Source: Mucor racemosus (lineage: Eukaryota > Mucoromycota > Mucoromycetes > Mucorales > Mucoraceae). Taken from it: a stretch of 64,000 nucleotides of DNA. Where the stretch lies: the NCBI GenBank assembly GCA_027405735.1, contig JAPEHQ010000015.1, positions 1 through 64,000 on the forward strand, read 5' to 3'. Below are positions 56,206 to 64,000 of this stretch, piece by piece; positions within the stretch are counted from its first letter, which is position 1; every line of letters starts with the position of its first letter. The notes under the pieces were generated by a model that ran no database searches, was not told the DNA's origin, and saw only the letters and a list, made by a program, of their open reading frames with translations. Both the position numbers and the translations under genes were made by a program.

Positions 56206-58495
56206 TTGAGAAAGTAATACACTATGTTATTTAAAGTAAAGAATCTAGTAAATTGATTTATATTTATATAAAGATATTATTAAACTGCAGATGTCGATCG
56301 CCATTTTCCTCGAAAATGGATTATTTCCATTAATGCAAAATGAATTGTTAGGTGTTAAAATAGAAACTGCATTGGAATTGTCAATGTTTAACAACATACG
56401 ATTATCGAGCAAATTTGAGATCAAGCCCGAATTCATTGTATCTCAGCTCAGAGACCTTTTCTTTCTTTCTTTCTTTCTTTCTCTTTTTAAAGGGCAAATA
56501 GTAGCTGCATGTAAATAAATGTACAGCTAAATGCATGGTCCTTGTTGAGTATACCGCCTCATACCAAAATTGCCATATGGAAACCCTTTATTGGCATACA
56601 CTAGAAATACGAAATGTTTTTTTTTTTAACATGTAGTCATCAGTTAATATACTACACATATTCTACATTCGCATTTGGGTTGTAAATACATGAATACAAT
56701 AAATTATATATGATAATCAAAGAAAATATGGGATCACTTGAAACTTGCCTCCGCACCGTATTGCTTGTTATGGTCTTTGCACCCACTTTTTACCAGAAAA
56801 TCCCAAAGCATAATAAGTTACGAATCTGTATACTTTTTTAGAAACAGAGAAGCAAATATTGTTGGCCGTAAATGTGAGGGTTACTACCGAGAAAAGGATT
56901 GGTCTGATATATGCAGTTTAATTAGATAGAAATAGCTATTGTATAGCAGCCAAAATAGCCAGACGCAAGGCTTCAATATATCTTATACATGATTAAATGA
57001 ATTAAGTGAATGATTCATTGTTTGCAACATGTATTCACTATTATAATAGGGTCCGTGGAAAATTGTATAGAAAAACTTCTTGGAGCAGTTGCCCTTTCCG
57101 AATTACAGTTGTAGAAAAATCTCTTTAGTAACTGAACCAAGAAATATTGGATCGTATTGAAAATAAAATAAAGTTACAGATTACCCATGATTGCAGTATC
57201 ATTTTTGATACTTGTGTATGATTCGCAAGTTTACTACACAGAAAATTAAGGCAATTAGAAAGATACTCCATAAAGGACCGAGTTCATCATGGCATTGGCA
57301 TGCATATAAGCATATAAAATACTAGATATTGACCGGGATAGAGTGTTTCATCGCAGGTAAATTAATTCAAAAGTGCGAATCTGCAAATAACTGCAAATTT
57401 ACCAAGGTATGTTCCTGAGATTCCGTATACACAAGTCTGGTACATATTCATGTTTCCGTTTTAAATCTGAATGAACGCGTACAATTAGAAAGTGTTAGCT
57501 GTCGGTTTTAAAGCATAATTTCTGTATAATATTCTACGTAATAATAAATCTAGCGATTAGAACTATATTTAACTTTTTCATATGCACTATCATAAATAAT
57601 AAATGCACATATTCAATGCATGGAATTATACAGAAACTACATAATGATGTTTGAAAAAAGATGCAAACGTGAAATAGCTAATGTATCTAGCGTTTAAAAG
57701 CACTTGATGAAGTTTATAACACTTACAGTATGGGTAAAAATTGTTGATCTCAAGAAAGCAATAATATTTAATGGTCTTGTAATTATCATTAGATCGTGGT
57801 AAAATACTTCCAACTTGAACCCTAGATAAGATCGCATAAGAAGATCATTATAAATTGTGACGAATAAATGAATTGATCTGAAAAGAGTTGTATATTATGA
57901 GTTGAGTTTGCGGGGAGATGTATTGGTTGGTCGAAAAAGTCGTGCAATTTGGTTTTCTAAATACTGAAAAACATGAGGCCATCCATGGAAATTATCCATG
58001 ATAATGGCCTATAAAACACTGGTAAATTATAATGTTTCACCTCGAAATCACTGAGGGGGTCTTCTTTTCCAAGTAGAGTAACTAAAGGACACTCTGTGGA
58101 ACAGTTGAACTTTTTCTTTGTTGATGTCAAACATCAAATGCAAATGTACTTTTACAGTTACTGCTTACTCTTTATCGAATGAATAGTGCTTAAATTGATA
58201 TTCTTCATATAGACTATTGATAGAAACTCAAATTTTAATAATAATAATAACAGGCAAAAATCTGGATGAAACATGACATTCCACTTTAAAGCTTTAGACG
58301 GCGATGAATGAAAAAGGTCTTGGTTTCTTGCACAAAAGGAAAACCCAAGATTTCCCAATTATGCCAGCCTTAAAAGAAAAAAAAAAACAAGTTTATTTTC
58401 AAGTTGGAAATCAGATTTAGTATATATATATATAAAGAAAACCATTTCAACCAAATCAGTCTTCTAATTTCTCTCATTATAAAGCAACATTCTTA
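56206..58495. other. Spacer between inverted transporter genes; shared promoter region
   Basis: The two transporter genes diverge from this ~2.3-kb spacer, so it holds both promoters. A (CTTT)n microsatellite (about 56456-56482) lies near gene A; a TATATATATATAAAG element (about 58420-58434) lies about 105 bp before the ATG of gene B, whereas gene A lacks it. Short frames (56291-56518, 56738-56929, 58358-58158) have no motif support. No repeat match seen. Confidence 0.6.
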
Positions 58496-60030
58496 TTTCA
58501 TTAAACACTTATACCTTGTAAAATCATTGTAAACAAAATGATAGATTCTGTCGATCTCAAAATGCCAAAATACATGGTTTACTGTGTAATTATCTCTTGC
58601 CTCGGCTCATTCAGTAACGGTTGGGTTATTGGCTCTGCCAATGTTCCTGGTGAAGCAACCCATGCCTGTGAGAATGGCGCTGCTCATATTGCTAGTAAAG
58701 CATTTCCTGATTGTCTTCCAATGAACACTGGTCTTTGGGGTTTCGCTGTTTCCGCCTTCTGTGTAGGTGGTCTTTTTGGTGGCCTCTTTGGTGGTGCTAT
58801 TCAAACTAAATATGGCCGTAAGAAGACCATTATCTTTAACAATATTGGTTGGATCATTGGTGCTCTCTTAATTGGTGTTTCTGTCAACCCTGCCATGTTT
58901 ATTATTGGCCGTATCTTTTGTGGTCTTTCTTGTGGTCTTGGTTCTCTTTCTACTCCTACTTATGTAGGTGAAGTTTCTACTATTAAAGCTCGTGGTACCA
59001 TGGGTACATGTAATCAGTTTGCTATTGTCATTGGTATCTTGCTAGCTTCTGTTATTGGCCTTCCCTTGCTAATGTTCCTCTTTGGAGAATCAATTATGCT
59101 ATTGTTGCTATTCCTGCTATTGCTCAATTCTTTTTGATGGCTGGTTGTGTTGAATCTCCTCGTTATCTTGTTTCTATTAATCGTATTGAAGAAGCCAGAG
59201 AAAACCTTCAAAGACTTCGTCCTAATTCCAACATTGACAAGGAATTTTATGGTATGGTTGAAGGTCAATTAGGCACTGCTGCAGCCAAGGCTATTGTTGG
59301 CGATGCTGCTTCTGTTGATGATAAGACTGATGGTAAATCTTTTGATGATCAAGTTGAAGAAGGTATTGTTACTCAAGATGAAGGTGTTCGTTCTCCTATG
59401 AACATGATTCAAATCTTCCGTGATCCTCTTATTCGTCGTATTGCTCTTACTGTTATTACTCTTCATATTACTCAACAATTGATTGGTATGAATGCTGTCA
59501 TGTATTATTCCACTACTATTTTCAATATGGCTTTTGATGCTGAAATGTCAAAGTATATGGCTATCGTTACTACTGTTGTTAACTTTGCTTCTACTATTCT
59601 CTCTTTAATATTGATTGATCGTATGGGTCGTCGTCCTTTGCTTATGATTGCTGAAGTTGGTGCCTGTATTTTCTCTGTTCTCTTGATTATTGGTTATGTC
59701 TACAACGTTGGTGCTCTTTTGATTGTATCTGTCTTTGGTTATGTTATTGCCTTTGCCATTGGCGTTGGACCCATTCCTTGGATGATGACTTCTGAATTAA
59801 CTCCTGTTTATGCTTCATCTGCTGTTGGTGCCATTGCTACTGCTGTCAACTGGGCCATGAACTTCTTGATTGGTCAATGTTTCCCTCTTATCTTTGAAGG
59901 CATTAAGGGTTATTCTTTTGCTATATTTGCTGGTGTTGCTGCACTTGCTTTCGTTTTTACCTATCTTAAGGTTCCTGAGACCAAGGGTCGTTCTCTCGAA
60001 GATATTGTCAGAGGCTTTGACCGTAACTAA
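58496..60030 (+). repeat. Arm B of a ~1.5-kb near-perfect inverted repeat
   Basis: Reverse complement of arm A (54660-56205). See the transporter entries. The arms are too similar to have diverged independently for long. Confidence 0.9.
58538..60030 (+). pseudogene. MFS hexose transporter, copy B with 1-base frameshift
   Basis: Identical in protein to copy A up to the G-L-P-L at about residue 182, where copy A has CCTTCCCCTTGC and this copy CCTTCCCTTGC (about 59060-59070). The lost C shifts the frame (L-M-F-L-F-G-E-S) and a stop follows at 59137; the original frame is open again from 59134 to the stop at 60030 and identical to copy A. The product would lose TM6-12 and be inactive. The rest of the gene shows no decay, so the deletion is very recent, or it is an assembly error in a C run. 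Confidence 0.88.
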
Positions 60031-60479
60031 GTCCTTTAACAATTGTATTTTTATTTTTTTATTCTACATTATATCATCGTTATAACAATTATTTTAATTT
60101 ACTAAAATTTATCAATAAAATATATTCTTTCAAATCAACAATGTAAACCGTTTTTCATTGATGACATTTGGATCTTGAAGAGAAGATACATATCGTATTT
60201 ACTTGCCCAATCCAGATATATAACTCATATTACACTTTAAAAAACAAAATATTCGATCATGTTTAGAAGGAAAAAATTGTGGTTCTCGGAACTAAAAGTC
60301 GTATATATTTAACAAATCATTTCTTCGTATATACGAGAAAGCTTTCGAAGATAAAACTTATAAATACCAACAGACTGAGCACCTATTCGTACCTATAGTT
60401 TCATTTTTCGTAATTTAACCAGTATTTTTGTTCAAAATTTTGGATTCAATATTTAATCAAACTACAGGGGAAAATCTGA
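60031..60479. other. No gene seen
   Basis: AT-rich 3' flank of transporter copy B; ATCAATAAAATATATTC (about 60110) is a plausible poly(A) signal region. Confidence 0.55.
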
Positions 60480-61620
60480 GCCTACTTGGCTCGTTATGTT
60501 CATGTACCTAATAAAATAAAATGAGCACAGGTTCATAGCTACTTAAAAAAATGCATAGTCTTGTACTACTAGCTCCTAGAAATATTTCATATTTCACAAA
60601 AGACTCAAAAATTTACTGTTTTTTCCTAAATAAACAAATAGGACCAACCTGTCATCCCTGCTAAACTTTTTTTTTTACTAAACAACACTAAAATAAAATT
60701 ATATGTACATATATTTGAGATATTCAAGCCTAATATAAGAATGCGTTTCCGGAAATATCCTATCTCTGGCAGTTGATATAACGTTTTCAGTACTAGTGTT
60801 TCGGATTTTTACGTGTATTTCACTGCTAAAAATTATAGCATTATTTCCCTATAAAAAAAATAAAAATTATAACATTTGAGGTTTCATATCTCTACGAGAA
60901 ATTAATTGATACTAGCACTTCCTAATAATGAAACTTACTTGTTTTAAAGCACTCTATAACATACTTTAGTTTGAAAAAATGTTGAGCATTTTTATTTTGT
61001 TTTTCATATTTTTGGCATTTTTGTAGTAGATTTTAAAATATTCGCTAAATTGAGCAGCATTTTTTTCATGTTTATTCATTAACCTTGTTGAGCTCTCTCG
61101 GATACAATTTAGTTTTTTTCAAAATATTGATTTTTCGTGGAGATATCCTGAAAAATGTGTACAAAGAGATACTCTCGGTTCTGGCTTCAATTTTCCCTTT
61201 GTATACCCTCATCCCAAATTCCGAACTTGAAAAAAAAATGGAAAAAATCTCGCTTTCTTTACAAATAATGCAGCTAAAAAGTTCATCAATAGCTCGATTG
61301 ATAGATGATTTAGCTGCGCATTAAATCCATTACTTATATTTAAAATATGCATATTAAAAGTGGTGTGTATATTCAAAAAACTTCCAAAACTTCCATTGCA
61401 TTTTACGCAAAATTTAACGTAAAATATTTGTTTTAATTTTGTTTAGACGGATGCATAATTCAAAACTGTACAAAAACCATTTAATACGCTAGGTCTACTT
61501 ACTTTGTAGTTCATGAGCTATTAAACGATTTTGTTTTTTTGAGTCTTTTTTTGATCTTTTTTTGATCTTTTTTCAAATCAATTTTGGAAATCCGCTATTA
61601 TAGGTTTATCAAGCTCGACT
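60480..61620 (+). repeat. Dispersed repeat R, copy 1
   Basis: Uninterrupted copy in the same orientation as the split copy 4 and opposite to copy 2. It keeps the short frame 61085-61324 with F-F-K-I-L-I-F-R-G-D-I-L-K-N-V-Y-K also seen in copy 2, and the block ending GGAAATCCGCTATTATAGG. The left limit is approximate. Confidence 0.75.
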
Positions 61621-61951
61621 AACCAGAAGACGCTGCCCTGTTTGTAAAATCCTACGTCTAGCGCTGATTGTAGTGAATCAAACTATCATCATAATAATTT
61701 ATAGCAATATTCAGACCGATAACTTTAGCATCCTATCGATGCATTGATTAAATAGTTGGGATCAAACGGCCAATTTTTTCAAGTTGGGTTTATGGCTTAA
61801 GGGGCCATTTCAAATTAAAAATAGCTCTAAATCAGCCAAAAGCAGCAAATACAACAATAGCAACTACCGAAATCACAAGTAAGCGTCCTTTTTGTTTATG
61901 ATTAAAATTGTAGTGAAATGTGTTCTACACCAGTTTTTTGAAAAAAGCCTA
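61621..61951. other. No gene seen
   Basis: AT-rich segment between R copy 1 and the family 3 solo LTR, without recognisable features. Confidence 0.55.
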
Positions 61952-61956
61952 GATGG

Positions 61957-62439
61957 TGAAGTGAACTAAGCTAGATTCCCATCATAAAATACCTAAATTA
62001 AATGTCATCTCATTTGAAACCATGCTATCAAAGATAAGACTATATAGTAAATAGACAATTGCATAAAGATAGCAAGGGTATAATACTCAAATAAGAGATG
62101 CTAAAATACTAAAGTAATGTGGGATATCCTAAATAAAAGATACAAAAAGTACATGCTTATCAAGTAGAACAAGTAAGGGCTGTTCTGAAAGCATGATTGA
62201 CAAACTATATTTAAAACACCGTTCTTGATCCACCAAATCAATAACCAAACAACCCAACATTTATACTCAAAATTAATGGAATCGTTGACAATTGCAATGC
62301 AATTGCAAGATAGTAAATAATCACCAAATAATATAAATAGAGACGTAGAATAACCATTTTATTGCACATTATCCATATTTTAATAAAGAAGGATTTTAAC
62401 AGTATTCTTTATCGCTTTTTACACCCATATTTTACTGCA
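61957..62439 (+). mobile_element. Solo LTR family 3, copy 3, TSD GATGG
   Basis: 483 bp, TGAAGTGAACTAAG to TATTTTACTGCA, flanked by perfect GATGG (61952-61956, 62440-62444). Nearly the same sequence as 37037-37522. Confidence 0.96.
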
Positions 62440-62444
62440 GATGG

Positions 62445-63828
62445 TATTTAATATTGGTTTATTTAAAAATAAATACCAGAAAATCATAACTGTCGGTTTT
62501 CGAGGATATTAAACAGCCAATTTTGAAGCCAATTCCATTAATTCATATTGAAATGTAATTCTTATAAATAGTCTTTTAAACCAAAACCTAGAAGCTCTTG
62601 GTTCTTTCTTTTACCATTAGTTTTTCTAGTAATAAAGCCTACGTTCTCCATGATAAATGTTACTAGTCTTTATTATTAATTTTCTTGATGGAAAACCTTG
62701 TCGGAAACTCTCTTATATATACATGGTATATATTCAAATGCTTTTTCAAATATGCGTATATGGTTTGATAATGAATTTTTATTGTGTTAATCGTCATAAG
62801 AAAATATGTTATTCAAGAAACCTAAAGAGAAACAGTATATTTCAAGAAGCTTTTTGACCTCAATACGTTTTTTGCAATATACACATCGAATACTCAATTT
62901 AAGCCCTGCCTTAACGCAATGTTTAGATATCTTGATTAAGACACTACTTGCTATAACTACATGGGATCATAGAAGGTGTTGAGATTTGTATTTCTGATGA
63001 GTTATTGCACCATCTATGGTTACGAACTGCGCTAATTATAAATTTTGGATTCTAGAAGACTAAAGGCAGACCAAAATGGTTACAGCATTATATTTTTTAC
63101 TCGTATATTTTAATATATATATATATATATATGGCACGCTTACTATTACTTTCAATTGACACAATCTATCCAAATTATATATTTTGTCGTACAAAAACAT
63201 ATCGTTTTCAAGGAGTAGTAATGCAATTTTATATCCCGCATGAAACTCCCAAAACACCTCAAAATGATGATTTTAAGTAGTTGGTGTTTTATAAAAAATT
63301 TTATACTATATATAGAGCATAAACAGTATGATATTATTTTTAAGATGCTGCTGTAGATATCCCAAGTCTTTAATAAAAAATCGGTTAAAATAAGGCTGTT
63401 TTAGATCAATTTTCGGCTTTGTTTTTTTTTTTTTCCTTTTGCAGTGTTATAAAATTATTTTTCTTGCATATACGCCTACATGTAATGCCTTTATTTGATT
63501 TAATTTCTTTTTCTGAAATAATCTAGAGATAACTACCCATGACAAGCTTATAAGTTGGCATCAGATAATGAATATCATTGAAGGGTGTGCATATAGATAC
63601 TGTAGTCTGCTATTGTGTATGTGTCAGATCGAAGCCTCATGCATTTCAGTATGTAAAATGAGACCCTTGAAAAGCGATGCACATCAATGAATATCATTGA
63701 TACAATTCTGAAACTAGCAATTTTTTTCATGTATAACCCTTGGTATGTCTTGGATCATGAAAAGATTTTTTATTGCAATCCTCATTTTATTTTACAGTCT
63801 CCATCTTCTTTCGCAATTGTATAAAAAT
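62445..63828. other. Intergenic, promoter of the last gene
   Basis: Contains an (AT)n run (63114-63131), a T12 run (63423-63434) and two similar strings around GATAATGAATATCATTGAAG (about 63566) and CAATGAATATCATTGATAC (about 63686). GTATAAAAAT abuts the ATG at 63829. A 66-codon frame (62657-62857) has no motif support. Confidence 0.55.
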
Positions 63829-64000
63829 ATGAAAGGCGTTTTAGCTTCCATCTGTGCATTGGCACTTGTAGGCACCTCAATTGCGACATTTCCTAATGAT
63901 CTCTTTTTCCATCATCATCCAGATTTAGTATTGGATACTAATAAAAACCAGGTTGTTAATAAGTACAGCCAACCTCAAGGTAAGAAAATGAATCTTGGCA
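63829..64000 (+). CDS. N-terminus of a secreted protein, cut by window edge
   Basis: ATG at 63829 opens M-K-G-V-L-A-S-I-C-A-L-A-L-V-G-T-S-I-A-T, a typical signal peptide, followed by F-P-N-D-L-F-F-H-H-H-P-D-L-V-L-D-T-N-K and Y-S-Q-P-Q. A GTAAGA donor-like site at 63980 may end exon 1, but the frame also stays open to the window end, so both readings are possible. Family not recognised from this short piece. Confidence 0.7.
   Translation, partial: MKGVLASICALALVGTSIATFPNDLFFHHHPDLVLDTNKNQVVNKYSQPQGKKMNLG

Noticed and set aside
1..64000. CRISPR arrays, operons, bacterial promoters
   Set aside because: The window is eukaryotic (telomere, spliceosomal introns); no regularly spaced repeats of CRISPR type were seen.

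Overview
The window is the left end of a linear, AT-rich eukaryotic chromosome, most likely from an early-diverging filamentous fungus (Mucoromycota, probably Mucorales). The basis is a terminal CCCTAA telomere tract at position 1, many 50-90 bp GT-AG introns, Q- and N-rich proteins, and a fungal gene set (formin, class V myosin, Hap5/NF-YC, OMS1-like methyltransferase, hexose transporters). The organism call is inference; the telomere and gene structures are read directly.

Layout. 1-2.7 kb: telomere, palindrome-rich subtelomere, a decayed coding fragment between two copies of a short repeat, and a 495-bp TA-flanked MITE. 2.7-14 kb: three genes, namely a 12-exon formin (minus), an 823-aa membrane-anchored Ser-rich protein of unknown function (minus) and a small secreted, probably GPI-anchored protein (plus). 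14-27.8 kb: a transposon graveyard with no intact gene. It holds solo LTRs of five families, several with perfect 5-bp target duplications, a dispersed ~1.2-kb repeat (R), and two copies of a ~2-kb block (T) carrying a decayed fragment of a dynein intermediate chain gene. 27.8-37 kb: a transcription-type cyclin (minus) divergent from a complete class V myosin (plus), then a GPI-type subtilisin protease (plus). 37-44.5 kb: a second transposon island, where one R copy is split by at least four later insertions (solo LTR, hAT-like MITE, 2.9-kb hAT element, solo LTR), followed by a Tc1/mariner element with 27-bp inverted repeats. 45.2-50.9 kb: a second cyclin, NF-YC, eIF4A and an OMS1-like methyltransferase. 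51-54.6 kb: a third T copy with the best-preserved dynein fragment and an unexplained inverted pair. 54.7-60 kb: two nearly identical hexose transporter genes in inverted orientation around a 2.4-kb spacer; one has a 1-base frameshift. 60-64 kb: repeats, a solo LTR, and the first exon of a secreted protein cut by the window edge.

How the genes relate. Formin and myosin V are the actin-cable assembly and cargo-motor halves of polarized hyphal growth; I see no sign that their shared location matters. The two cyclins are paralogs with matching early exon structure. NF-YC and eIF4A are housekeeping regulators of transcription and translation. The reading frames of all multi-exon models were followed across every splice junction and closed in phase; exon coordinates are in each entry.

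Limits: everything was read by eye. Family assignments rest on motifs; exact orthology, expression and TE family names were not tested.
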